Positions 1 through 7,455 of a stretch of 8,914 bases of DNA are shown here, piece after piece. The DNA comes from an uncultured Fusobacteriaceae bacterium (GTDB taxonomy: Bacteria > Fusobacteriota > Fusobacteriia > Fusobacteriales > Fusobacteriaceae), in assembly GCA_947072715.1 (NCBI GenBank), contig CAMTJB010000025.1:1-8914 (forward strand). The letters are read 5' to 3'. The position numbers and the translations under genes were made by a program. Within the stretch, counting starts at the first letter, position 1. Each line of letters starts with the position of its first letter. The notes beneath the pieces are model-generated. The model saw only the letters and a program-made list of their open reading frames with translations, had not been told where the DNA came from and made no database searches.

Positions 1-1446
1 GTTACACTAAAAACAGGAAAACCTTCAAAGCATATTTTAACTAGAAAAGAAGCTACTGTTTGTACAACAACACGTCATGAGATGACTTTAAAAGTAAAAA
101 TAGGTTCAGATAAAGAAGGAAATATAAAAGCCATAGATATAGATGTAATTTCAAATGCAGGAGCTTATGGAGATCATGCTCCAACAGTTTCTCCATTAGT
201 AGCATTTAAAACATTCCCATTATATTCAAAAGTACCTATGAGATTTAACTGTGATGTAGTTTACAGTAATACAATGATAGCTGGTGCCTTTAGAGGATAT
301 GGAGCAACGCAAGGAGTTTTTGCAGTTGAATCTATAATTTCAGAACTTGCTAATAAAATAGGCGTAGACGAAACAGAAATCAGGCTAAAAAACTTAGTTA
401 ATCAAGGCGAAGATGATGTTAGTGGTGATATAAAGAAGTGTATTGAAGTAGGAAGAGAGAAATTTAACTGGAATGAAAGAAAGAATCCTAGAGAGATAGT
501 AAAAGGTAAAGTAAGAGTTGCAGGAATGTCAGTAACAATGCAAGGATCTGGAATACCAGAACTTGATACAGCAGCAGCATCAGTAAAGTTAAATGAAACA
601 GGACATTTTACACTAAGTGTTGGAGCAACTGATATGGGACAAGGTTCAGATACTGTATTTGTTCAAATGGCAGCAGAAGTATTAGAAGTTAATATGGACA
701 AAATAGTAATAAAATCTGCGGATACAGATTATTCACCATTTGATCCTGGAGCATATGCTTCAAGTGGAACTTATGTAACTGGAAATGCAGTTGTGTTAGC
801 TTGTGAAAAAATGAAAGAAGAACTTTTATTAGAAGCTAGTATTCAATTAGGAGTTTCTAAAGAAACTTTAGATTATCAAGGTGATAAAATAGTAAGTAGT
901 TGTGGAAAAGAGGTAACTTTAGAAGATTTATCTTTAAGAGCTATTAGTTATGAAAGACAAAATCAGATAGTAACAACAGCAACATGGGGAGGGCAAACAT
1001 CGCCACCACCATTTATAGCAAGTTTTGTAGAGGTTGATATAGATAAGAATACAGGTGAAGTAAAAGTAGTAGACTTCTTATCTGTAGTAGATTGTGGAAC
1101 TGTTATCAATAAAGCTACAGCACAAGTTCAAGTTGAAGGTGGAATAGCTCAAGGTATAGGTTTAGCTTTATATGAAGACATAAAGTATGATAAAAATGGA
1201 AAAGTATCAACTGATGATTTTATGCAATATAAAATTCCTGCAAGAGAGGATATTGGAAGTAATATAAATGTTATTTTCTCTGATTCATATGAGACTACAG
1301 GACCGTTTGGTGCAAAGTCAATTGGAGAAGTAACAATAAATACAGCAGCTCCAGCTATAGCTAATGCAGTTGAAAATGGTATTGGATTAAGAGTTAAAAA
1401 GTTACCTATAACAAGTGAGCAAGTATTGTTGCATATTATGAGATAG
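1..1446 (+). CDS. Xanthine dehydrogenase-family molybdopterin-binding (large) subunit, 5'-truncated by window edge
   Basis: The reading frame is open from base 1, so the gene begins upstream. The methionine at base 82 is internal: the 27 codons before it already read as family sequence (LTRKE, then TTRHEM). The visible 481 residues are the C-terminal part of the catalytic subunit of a molybdenum hydroxylase, which hydroxylates purines or other N-heterocycles or aldehydes with water as oxygen donor. Visible family motifs are GAFRGYG (residues 95-101), with the active-site arginine at 98; DMGQG (211-215), a molybdopterin-contacting loop; the SSGTYVTGNAV loop; and GAKSIGE near the C-terminus. 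The glutamate there (codon 1327-1329, residue 443) matches the catalytic base, Glu1261 of bovine xanthine oxidase. FeS and FAD partner subunits are not in view and may lie upstream. The substrate cannot be fixed from this fragment; selenium-dependent xanthine dehydrogenase and aldehyde oxidoreductase relatives are alternatives. Family assignment is sure, specificity is not. Confidence 0.93.
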   Translation, partial: VTLKTGKPSKHILTRKEATVCTTTRHEMTLKVKIGSDKEGNIKAIDIDVISNAGAYGDHAPTVSPLVAFKTFPLYSKVPMRFNCDVVYSNTMIAGAFRGYGATQGVFAVESIISELANKIGVDETEIRLKNLVNQGEDDVSGDIKKCIEVGREKFNWNERKNPREIVKGKVRVAGMSVTMQGSGIPELDTAAASVKLNETGHFTLSVGATDMGQGSDTVFVQMAAEVLEVNMDKIVIKSADTDYSPFDPGAYASSGTYVTGNAVVLACEKMKEELLLEASIQLGVSKETLDYQGDKIVSSCGKEVTLEDLSLRAISYERQNQIVTTATWGGQTSPPPFIASFVEVDIDKNTGEVKVVDFLSVVDCGTVINKATAQVQVEGGIAQGIGLALYEDIKYDKNGKVSTDDFMQYKIPAREDIGSNINVIFSDSYETTGPFGAKSIGEVTINTAAPAIANAVENGIGLRVKKLPITSEQVLLHIMR

Positions 1447-1534
1447 GAACAACCAATAAAATATTAAAAAAGTAAAATTGCAAGAAAGTAATAACAAAAA
1501 AATATAAAAAACAATAAAAAAATCATAACTTTTT

Positions 1535-1578
1535 AATAAAAATCACTTCTTTTTTTAGAGGTGGTTTTTATTTTTTTT
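1535..1578 (+). terminator. Intrinsic terminator after the molybdenum hydroxylase gene
   Basis: A 16-bp stem pairs 1535-1550 with 1557-1572 around a 6-nt T loop (1551-1556). The core ATCACTTCT pairs with AGAGGTGGT and includes two G-U pairs. T residues continue to 1578. It lies about 90 nt after the stop codon and ends that transcription unit. The A-rich 5' arm means it could also work weakly in the other direction. Confidence 0.9.
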
Positions 1579-1641
1579 GATTTTCTGTGTACTTAATAAA
1601 GGCTTAAAATTGAAAAAAAATATCCGATGTACTTATAAAAC

Positions 1642-1680
1642 ACATAAAATCCATAAAAAGTTTATAAAAAAATTTTATGT
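1642..1680. repeat. 9-bp inverted repeat upstream of the virK/ybjX-like promoter
   Basis: ACATAAAAT (1642-1650) is the exact reverse complement of ATTTTATGT (1672-1680). The arms are 21 nt apart and end 7 nt before the -35 box. It could be an operator for the next gene, but perfect 9-bp AT-only repeats are not rare in sequence this AT-rich. Confidence 0.25.
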
Positions 1681-1687
1681 TTCAAAT

Positions 1688-1716
1688 TTGACATAATTTG
1701 GCATTTGTGGTAGGGT
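1688..1716 (+). promoter_or_regulatory. Sigma70-type promoter for the virK/ybjX-like gene
   Basis: A perfect -35 TTGACA (1688-1693) is followed by a 17-nt spacer and a -10 TAGGGT (1711-1716). The -10 matches consensus at only three positions but is preceded by an extended TGn (1708-1710), which can offset a weak -10. Transcription would start near 1723, giving a leader of about 33 nt. The position just before a terminated upstream gene fits. Confidence 0.65.
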
Positions 1717-1755
1717 AGAGGATGTCTTAAAATTAAATTAAAAAGGAAGTTATCT

Positions 1756-2721
1756 ATGGTGGAAAATTATTGTTATAAGGAAAAGTTTTCTGTTGAATAT
1801 ATCAATAAGTTAAAAAATTTTTATACGGATATTATTAAAAAAGGAAAAAATAAAGGGGAAGTAAATACACTAAAAAAAAGAGTAAGATTTGTAACGAGAA
1901 CTCTGTTTTATCTACCACAATCACTTAATATTGCTGAGTATATCATGAAACATAAATATCTTTCTGAAGAGATACTAAGATATCCTGTTTTAGCTAGTAA
2001 AGTTCACAGACCTTATTTATGTAATTTATTTGGAGTTAATAAAAGATTAAAGTCAATAAAAGAAACATACGATTTTATTGATACTTATTTCCCTTTAGAG
2101 ATTGCAGAAGGATTATATAGAGATGGAGAGGTTGAGCTAGTAGAATTAAAGGGAAGTAATGATGAAATATATAAGGTTTATTTACAATTATATTCAAATT
2201 TTGATAAAGAAGGGGAGCTTATTTTTAAAATTTTAAACTCTCAAGAGATACCTCTTTCAAAAGTTACTTTTGGTTTTATAAAAGAGGGGGAAGTAGATAC
2301 TCTTTTTATTGGAGGAATTCAAGGACCTTATAGAACAGTAGATAAAGATTGTATAAAAGAAGCAACCAAAAATTTAGCAGGATTATTTCCAAAAAGAATA
2401 TTATTTGAAGCAATTTATGCATTTGAAAATTCTTTAAATAAAAAATTAGATAAAGTTTGTGTAGGAAATATGACACATGCTTATGTAAGTAAAAGGTATG
2501 AAAAGAAAAAAACAATAAATGCAAACTATAATGATTTTTTAATGAGTCTAAATGCAATAGAACAAAGCAATGGATTGTGGAAACTACCCTCTGAATTAGT
2601 AAGAAAAGATATACTAGATGTACCAAGTAAAAAGAGAAGCGAGTATCGTAAAAAGTATGTTATTTTAGATGAAATTAATGCCTCTATTTTTGAAAAAATT
2701 GGGAATAAAATAGAATTATAA
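1756..2721 (+). CDS. VirK/YbjX family protein (DUF535)
   Basis: This 321-residue protein matches the VirK/YbjX (DUF535) family along most of its length. Hallmarks are KVHRPYL (82-88), FIGGIQGP (184-191), the EATK...PKRILFEAI stretch (202-220), NANYNDF (255-261) and the highly charged VPSKKRSEYRKKY (289-301). No signal peptide or membrane segment is evident, so it is probably cytoplasmic. Family members in enterobacteria include Shigella VirK, linked to surface expression of IcsA, and Salmonella VirK and E. coli YbjX, linked to envelope stress and antimicrobial-peptide resistance. The biochemical activity is not established, and I do not infer one here. The start is set by AAGGAAG (1743-1749), 6 nt before the ATG. 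The gene ends in two adjacent TAA codons. It stands alone with its own promoter, between a terminated gene and the separately promoted carAB unit. No clear GC-containing terminator follows it, so transcripts may run into the car leader. Confidence 0.85.
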   Translation: MVENYCYKEKFSVEYINKLKNFYTDIIKKGKNKGEVNTLKKRVRFVTRTLFYLPQSLNIAEYIMKHKYLSEEILRYPVLASKVHRPYLCNLFGVNKRLKSIKETYDFIDTYFPLEIAEGLYRDGEVELVELKGSNDEIYKVYLQLYSNFDKEGELIFKILNSQEIPLSKVTFGFIKEGEVDTLFIGGIQGPYRTVDKDCIKEATKNLAGLFPKRILFEAIYAFENSLNKKLDKVCVGNMTHAYVSKRYEKKKTINANYNDFLMSLNAIEQSNGLWKLPSELVRKDILDVPSKKRSEYRKKYVILDEINASIFEKIGNKIEL

Positions 2722-2757
2722 TAATGGTGAAATTTAAATATAAAAATATCAAAATAA

Positions 2758-2776
2758 AAAAAATGTTGCATTTTTT
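2758..2776. repeat. Short palindrome overlapping the carAB -35 region
   Basis: AAAAAATG (2758-2765) and CATTTTTT (2769-2776) are exact reverse complements around a 3-nt centre and cover the presumed -35 box. It could be a repressor operator, or a weak AT hairpin helping to end the upstream transcript. It does not match the ARG-box pattern I know for ArgR. Chance is quite possible in sequence this AT-rich. Confidence 0.3.
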
Positions 2777-2793
2777 GATAAAAGCTGTATAAT
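2766..2793 (+). promoter_or_regulatory. Promoter of the carAB leader and operon
   Basis: A perfect -10 TATAAT (2788-2793) lies 16 nt after TTGCAT (2766-2771), a partial -35 that keeps the TTG. Transcription would begin near 2800, 16 nt before the leader ribosome binding site and about 285 nt before carA. No better promoter lies between here and carA, so this one probably serves the operon. Confidence 0.7.
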
Positions 2794-2815
2794 AACTGTT
2801 AGAGTAAAAAAAAGA

Positions 2816-2822
2816 GAGGTGA
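2816..2822 (+). promoter_or_regulatory. Ribosome binding site of the carAB leader ORF
   Basis: GAGGTGA is an exact 7-nt match to the complement of the usual 16S rRNA 3' end and lies 8 nt before the ATG at 2831. This decides the start: the in-frame GTG at 2819 lies inside this site and cannot be its start codon. A strong site here means the leader is very likely translated. Confidence 0.75.
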
Positions 2823-2830
2823 AAAGTACG

Positions 2831-3034
2831 ATGACTAAAGTTGGGAAATTAAGATCTAAACATAAAGATTTTTCTATATTTTCTAATTGTAATTTTACTT
2901 TTTTACAAAATATATTTATTGCTTTTAAATTTTCATCATATATATTTAACTCTTTATTTAAAAATATTAAATTTGATATTATATTTAATATTTCACAAAT
3001 TAATTTATTTAAATTTTATAATTATTTATATTAG
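2831..3034 (+). CDS. Candidate carAB leader peptide (67 aa, U-rich coding sequence)
   Basis: I know no protein family for this ORF. The first 13 codons give a basic head (MTKVGKLRSKHKD). The rest is almost only Phe, Ile, Asn, Ser, Leu, Lys and Tyr, with 13 Phe in all. All 13 Phe codons are TTT, all 5 Leu are TTA, all 4 Tyr are TAT, and 7 of 8 Asn are AAT. Bases 2871-3030 contain 88 T, 58 A, 11 C and only 3 G. I counted ten TAA triplets between 2871 and 3031; all ten fall in one other frame and none in this frame, which speaks for selection to keep it open. The stop codon TAG (3032-3034) overlaps the first two bases of the terminator hairpin. The likely role is not the peptide but its translation: a ribosome close behind RNA polymerase would cover the hairpin and let transcription reach carA, as in pyrBI of E. 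coli. A small hydrophobic protein with its own function is the alternative. Confidence 0.65.
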   Translation: MTKVGKLRSKHKDFSIFSNCNFTFLQNIFIAFKFSSYIFNSLFKNIKFDIIFNISQINLFKFYNYLY

Positions 3035-3064
3035 ACGTAGTCAGTAGACTATGTCTTTTTTTTT
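3033..3064 (+). terminator. Intrinsic terminator in the carAB leader (candidate attenuator)
   Basis: A 10-bp stem pairs AGACGTAGTC (3033-3042) with GACTATGTCT (3047-3056), with one G-U pair and an AGTA loop, followed by an unbroken T run to 3064. It lies between the promoter at 2766-2793 and carA, only 21 nt before the carA start, so carAB transcripts must read through it. A ribosome finishing the leader ORF at 3032-3034 would cover the 5' arm and block folding. Placement and shape are seen directly; conditional use is inferred. Confidence 0.88.
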
Positions 3065-3085
3065 AAGAAAAATTGAGGAGGAATA

Positions 3086-4153
3086 ATGAAAGGAAAACTG
3101 ATTTTAGAAAATGGAATGGTTTTTGAAGGAAAACTTTTTGGAAGTTTAAAAGAGAGTGTGGGTGAATTGGTATTTAATACAGGGATGACAGGATATCAAG
3201 AGTTACTTACAGATCCATCTTATTATGGTCAATCAGTTGTTTTAACTTATCCTCAAGTTGGAAATTATGGAATTAATTTAAGTGATATGGAATCTGATGG
3301 AGTAAAAGTAAGAGCTTTAATCGTAAAAGAAGTGGCGAAACTTCCTAATAACTTCAGATGTGAGATGACTTTAGAAGGATTTTTAAAACAACATGATGTT
3401 GTAGGGATAAAAGGCTTAGATACAAGAGAGTTAACAAAAATAATAAGAGAAAACGGATCGATGAAATGTGTTATAACTAATAAAGATTTAACACAAAAAG
3501 AGATCAAAGAAAAATTTGATAACTTTAGTAATACAGATGCAGTGTCAACAGTAAGTACAAAGAAACCTTATGAGATAAATGTTGAGAAGCCAGATTTTAA
3601 AATAGCAGTGGTAGATTTTGGAGTAAAAAGAAACATTCTTAGAAATTTTGAAGCAAGAAATTGTTCAATGATTGTTTTTCCTTGGGATGTAACTGCTGAA
3701 GAGATTTTAAAGCCTGATGTAGATGCAGTATTTTTATCTAATGGACCTGGGGATCCTGCAGAGTTAACAGGAGTAATAAATGAGATTAAGAAGCTAATAG
3801 GAGTAAAACCTATAATTGCAATTTGTTTAGGACATCAACTGCTAGCTTGGGCATTAAATGGAACTACTAAAAAATTAAAGTATGGGCATAGAGGTGGAAA
3901 CCATCCGGTAAAAGATTTTACAAGAAATAAGATTTTTATAACTTCTCAAAATCATGGTTATGTTGTTGATAAAATGCCAGAAAAAATGGAAGTTACTCAT
4001 ATAAATATAAATGATAACTCTATAGAGGGCATGAGAAGTAAGGAGTTAAAAATAATGTGTGTTCAGTACCATCCAGAGGCTTGGCCAGGACCACAAGATT
4101 CGAATTATCTGTTTGATGATTTCTTAGAAACTATTAAAGGGGGAAGAAAATAA
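3086..4153 (+). CDS. carA: Carbamoyl-phosphate synthase small subunit (glutamine amidotransferase)
   Basis: CarA hydrolyses glutamine and passes ammonia to CarB for carbamoyl phosphate synthesis, the shared first step of pyrimidine and arginine pathways in the cytoplasm. The 355 residues are a little shorter than E. coli CarA (382). The N-terminal CarA-specific domain (about 1-165) includes [16 protein letters not shown] (31-46) and GIKGLDTR (107-114). The class I glutaminase domain (about 170-350) shows FLSNGPGDP (216-224) and the nucleophile elbow CLGHQ with Cys247; His329 and Glu331 in YHPEAWPGP complete the triad. Most homologues I recall have Ser where Trp333 stands. GAGGAGG (3075-3081) lies 4 nt before the ATG. 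The stop codon overlaps the carB start by one base (TAATG), so the two are translationally coupled in a 1:1 complex. Expression is likely governed by the leader terminator just upstream. Confidence 0.97.
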   Translation: MKGKLILENGMVFEGKLFGSLKESVGELVFNTGMTGYQELLTDPSYYGQSVVLTYPQVGNYGINLSDMESDGVKVRALIVKEVAKLPNNFRCEMTLEGFLKQHDVVGIKGLDTRELTKIIRENGSMKCVITNKDLTQKEIKEKFDNFSNTDAVSTVSTKKPYEINVEKPDFKIAVVDFGVKRNILRNFEARNCSMIVFPWDVTAEEILKPDVDAVFLSNGPGDPAELTGVINEIKKLIGVKPIIAICLGHQLLAWALNGTTKKLKYGHRGGNHPVKDFTRNKIFITSQNHGYVVDKMPEKMEVTHININDNSIEGMRSKELKIMCVQYHPEAWPGPQDSNYLFDDFLETIKGGRK

Positions 4154-7100
4154 TGTTAGATAAAAGTATAAAAAAATGTTTAATAATAGGGTCAGGACCA
4201 ATCATAATAGGGCAAGCTGCAGAGTTTGATTACTCAGGAACACAAGCTTGTGAAACATTAAAAAAAGAGGGGATTGAAGTTGTTCTAGTAAACTCAAATC
4301 CAGCTTCAATAATGACAGATACAGCAGTTGCAGATAGAATATATTTAGAGCCAATAACGTTAGAGTATATAGAGAAAATAATAGAAAAAGAGAGACCAGA
4401 TTCATTACTTGCAGGGATGGGAGGTCAAACAGCTCTTAATTTAGCAGTTGAACTACATGATAAAGGAATTCTTGAAAAATATGGTGTAAGAGTAATAGGG
4501 ACTCCAATAGAATCTATAAAAAGAGGGGAAGATAGAGAACTTTTTAGAGAAGCTATGAATAAAATAGGGGAACCAACAATAGAAAGTTATATTGTAGAAA
4601 AGTTAGAAGACGGATATGCAGTTGCAACAAAAATGGGTTATCCTGTAGTTGTAAGACCAGCATACACTCTAGGTGGAACAGGTGGAGGAATAGCTCATGA
4701 TCCCAAAGAGTTAGAAGAGATACTGTTAAAAGGTTTAGCTCTTTCAAGAGTAGGACAAGTTTTAGTAGAGAAATCAATATATGGTTGGAAAGAGATTGAA
4801 TATGAGGTTGTAAGAGATTCTAATGGGAACTGTATAACTATATGTAATATGGAAAATATAGATCCAGTAGGAGTGCATACAGGGGATTCAATAGTTGTAG
4901 CACCATCACAAACATTATCTGATAAAGAGTATCAAATGTTAAGGACTTCTTCGATAAATATAATAAATGAGATAGGAGTAGTTGGAGGGTGTAATGTTCA
5001 GTTTGCACTTAATCCGAAATCATTTGAATATGCAATAATAGAGATTAACCCTAGAGTTTCAAGATCATCAGCGTTAGCTTCAAAAGCAACGGGATATCCA
5101 ATTGCAAGAGTGGCATCAAAAATTGCTTTAGGATATCAGTTAGATGAGATAATAAATGAGGTTACAGGAAACAGTTATGCATGTTTTGAACCAGCATTAG
5201 ACTACGTAGTTGTAAAAATACCAAAGTGGCCTTTTGATAAATTTACAAAAGCAAATAGACATCTTGGAACTAAGATGATGGCAACTGGTGAAATAATGGC
5301 AATTGGTAATAATTTTGAATCAGCATTCTTAAAAGGAGTTAGATCTTTAGAGATAGGAAGATATAACTTAGAACATCCAGCTGTAGCACTGCTTACAATA
5401 GAAGAGTTAAAAGAGCAAGTTGTAAAACCAGATGATGAAAGAATATTCATCGTGGCAGAGATGTTAAAAAGAGGATATGTGAAGGAAAAATTACAAAAAA
5501 TAACAGGAATTGATAAATTCTTCATGGAAAAAATAGAATGGATAGTTAGTCAGCAAGAAGAGTTAAAAAGAATGACTTTTGGAGATTTAACAGAGAAAAA
5601 GCTTCGTAATCTAAAAAAGAAAGGATTTTCTGATAAAGGAATAGCAGAACTTATGTCAGTGGCTGAAGAGGATATTTGTGCAAAAAGAAAAGAATATGGA
5701 ATAAAACCTGTATATAAAATGGTAGATACTTGTGCAGGAGAGTTTGCAGCGAAAACATCATACTTCTATTCAACTTATGATCAATTTGATGAAGTAGTAG
5801 TAAATGATAGAAGAAAAGTTATAGTAATAGGATCTGGACCAATAAGAATAGGTCAAGGAATAGAGTTTGATTACTGTACTGTGCATTCAATAAAATGTTT
5901 GAAAAAATTAGGAATAGAAAGTATTATCATAAACAACAATCCAGAAACAGTATCAACAGATTATTCAACTGGAGATAAATTATACTTTGAACCTTTAGTA
6001 ACAGAAGATGTTATGAATATAATAGAAAAAGAGAATCCAGAAGGTGTAATACTTCAATTTGGAGGACAAACAGCAATAAAATTAGCTAAAGATTTACACA
6101 AAAGAGGTATAAAGATATTAGGTACTTCAGCAGATAAGATAGACGAAGCTGAAGATAGAGAAAGATTTGAAGATATGATGGAAAAATTAGATGTAAAAAG
6201 ACCTAAAGGTAAAGCTGTAAGAGATGTAGAAGCAGGAAAGAAAATAGCTGCAGAATTACAGTATCCAGTTTTAGTAAGACCTTCATATGTACTTGGTGGT
6301 CAAGGAATGGAGATATGTCATAATGAAGTTAGTTTAGCAAATTACTTATCAGCTTCTTTTATAAGAGATAGTGAAACACCTGTATTAATTGATAAATATT
6401 TAAATGGAATTGAGATAGAAATAGATGCAATTTGTGATGGAGATGACGTGTTAATTCCAGGAGTAATGGAACATTTAGAAAGAGCGGGAGTTCATTCAGG
6501 CGATTCTATAACAATATATCCAGCACAAAACTTATATCAAGGAACAGAGGAAAAAATATTAGAAATTTCTAAAAAATTATCTAAGCAATTAGAGGTTAAA
6601 GGTATGATGAATATCCAATTTATAGCCTATGAAAAAGAATTATATGTAATAGAAGTAAATCCTCGTTCATCAAGAACAGTTCCATATATATCAAAGGTTT
6701 CAACACTACCTGTAATTGATATAGCTACAAGAGTAATACTTGGAGAAAAATTAAAAGATATAGGATATGGAGTAGGATTATATAAGAAACCTAACATAAT
6801 TGCGGTAAAAGTTCCTGTATTCTCAACTGAAAAATTAGGAAGTGTAGAAGTATCTTTAGGACCTGAAATGAGATCTACAGGTGAGGTATTAGGTGTAGGA
6901 ACAACAGTTGATGAAGCAATTTATAAAGGACTACTTGCAGCAGGTAGAGGGGTTAAAATTAAAGATAAATCAATTCTTTTAACAATAAGAGATAAAGATA
7001 AAGAGGAATTTTTACCTATGGCAAAAGATATAAATGAGTTAGGTGGAAAACTTTATGCAACAAAAGGAACTTCAGAATTCTTAAAAGAAAATGGAATTGA

Positions 7101-7359
7101 AAGTATTGTTGTTGGAAAATTAAATGAAGAATCACCAAACATATATGATATTTTAAAAAATAAAAAAATAGATATCCTTATAAATACACCAACTAAAGCA
7201 AATGATTCTCAAAGAGATGGATTTAAAATAAGAAGAACAGCTATAGAGTATGGAGTGAACGTATTAACTTCTCTAGATACTTTAAAAGCAATTATAAAAA
7301 TAGAAAAAAGTGGAGAATCAGCTAAAAATATAAATGTATTTGATATAAGTAAAATTTAA
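4153..7359 (+). CDS. carB: Carbamoyl-phosphate synthase large subunit
   Basis: CarB makes carbamoyl phosphate from bicarbonate, two ATP and ammonia channelled from CarA. At 1068 residues it is full length (E. coli 1073). The two homologous halves are clear. The carboxyphosphate half has GSGPIIIGQ (13-21) and [12 protein letters not shown] (168-179). After an oligomerisation domain (about 400-555), the carbamoyl-phosphate half has GSGPIRIGQ (560-568) and [11 protein letters not shown] (709-719). The C-terminal allosteric MGS-like domain spans about 935-1068. There Thr970, Thr973, Lys989, Asn1011 and Thr1012 line up with E. coli Thr974, Thr977, Lys993, Asn1015 and Thr1016, residues of the UMP/IMP pocket, while Pro1013 stands where E. 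coli has Thr1017. Feedback by UMP is therefore likely. A purine-rich AAAGGGGG (4136-4143) inside the end of carA serves as ribosome binding site. No GC-rich terminator follows the stop codon before the metK promoter. Confidence 0.98.
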   Translation: MLDKSIKKCLIIGSGPIIIGQAAEFDYSGTQACETLKKEGIEVVLVNSNPASIMTDTAVADRIYLEPITLEYIEKIIEKERPDSLLAGMGGQTALNLAVELHDKGILEKYGVRVIGTPIESIKRGEDRELFREAMNKIGEPTIESYIVEKLEDGYAVATKMGYPVVVRPAYTLGGTGGGIAHDPKELEEILLKGLALSRVGQVLVEKSIYGWKEIEYEVVRDSNGNCITICNMENIDPVGVHTGDSIVVAPSQTLSDKEYQMLRTSSINIINEIGVVGGCNVQFALNPKSFEYAIIEINPRVSRSSALASKATGYPIARVASKIALGYQLDEIINEVTGNSYACFEPALDYVVVKIPKWPFDKFTKANRHLGTKMMATGEIMAIGNNFESAFLKGVRSLEIGRYNLEHPAVALLTIEELKEQVVKPDDERIFIVAEMLKRGYVKEKLQKITGIDKFFMEKIEWIVSQQEELKRMTFGDLTEKKLRNLKKKGFSDKGIAELMSVAEEDICAKRKEYGIKPVYKMVDTCAGEFAAKTSYFYSTYDQFDEVVVNDRRKVIVIGSGPIRIGQGIEFDYCTVHSIKCLKKLGIESIIINNNPETVSTDYSTGDKLYFEPLVTEDVMNIIEKENPEGVILQFGGQTAIKLAKDLHKRGIKILGTSADKIDEAEDRERFEDMMEKLDVKRPKGKAVRDVEAGKKIAAELQYPVLVRPSYVLGGQGMEICHNEVSLANYLSASFIRDSETPVLIDKYLNGIEIEIDAICDGDDVLIPGVMEHLERAGVHSGDSITIYPAQNLYQGTEEKILEISKKLSKQLEVKGMMNIQFIAYEKELYVIEVNPRSSRTVPYISKVSTLPVIDIATRVILGEKLKDIGYGVGLYKKPNIIAVKVPVFSTEKLGSVEVSLGPEMRSTGEVLGVGTTVDEAIYKGLLAAGRGVKIKDKSILLTIRDKDKEEFLPMAKDINELGGKLYATKGTSEFLKENGIESIVVGKLNEESPNIYDILKNKKIDILINTPTKANDSQRDGFKIRRTAIEYGVNVLTSLDTLKAIIKIEKSGESAKNINVFDISKI

Positions 7360-7407
7360 GTTAAGTTATAATTAAATTAAAAATAAAAGAATATTAAAGA
7401 ATAAGCA

Positions 7408-7437
7408 TTGACAATAGTTATAAAAATATTATATAAT
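7408..7437 (+). promoter_or_regulatory. Promoter of the metK riboswitch transcript
   Basis: A perfect -35 TTGACA (7408-7413) and a perfect -10 TATAAT (7432-7437) are separated by 18 nt. Transcription would start near 7444, about 12 nt before the riboswitch P1 stem. The 48 bases between carB and this promoter are plain AT-rich sequence in which I see nothing. Confidence 0.88.
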
Positions 7438-7455
7438 TATGTTGATAAAAATAAA

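Larger units (their letters stand above)
1447..1755. other. Intergenic region between the molybdenum hydroxylase and virK/ybjX-like genes
   Basis: These 309 bases hold no plausible coding frame. The first part (1447-1534) is A-rich and I see nothing in it. It is followed by the terminator at 1535-1578, an AT-rich stretch with short repeats (1587-1680), and the promoter at 1688-1716 with a ribosome binding site at 1743-1749. Confidence 0.7.

Noticed and set aside
82..84. ATG at 82 as the true start of the molybdenum hydroxylase gene
   Set aside because: The frame is open to base 1, the upstream codons match the family, and the visible part is far shorter than a normal subunit.
2306..2771. Minus-strand open frames opposite the VirK/YbjX gene
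   Set aside because: They read as low-complexity Leu/Phe/His strings, have no good ribosome binding site, and are shadows of an AT-rich coding strand.
2814..2822. Resemblance of GAGAGG to the PyrR-binding loop of Bacillus pyr leaders
   Set aside because: Only six bases match, no flanking anti-antiterminator stem can be drawn, and the bases are better explained as the leader ribosome binding site.
2819..2830. GTG at 2819 as the start of the leader ORF
   Set aside because: It lies inside the Shine-Dalgarno sequence that serves the ATG at 2831, leaving no ribosome binding site at a workable distance.
2992..3022. Possible internal promoter in the U-rich leader (TTCACA, then TATAAT at 3017-3022)
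   Set aside because: The spacer of 19 nt is long, TATAAT-like strings are frequent in such sequence, and its transcript would still have to pass the terminator at 3033-3064 before carA.
2833..3042. Long-range pairing of GACTA (2833-2837) with TAGTC (3038-3042) as an antiterminator
   Set aside because: Only five base pairs over about 200 nt; too weak to compete with the 10-bp local hairpin.
3265..5525. Minus-strand open frames opposite carA and carB
   Set aside because: They lie wholly within well-conserved genes on the other strand and show no family features.
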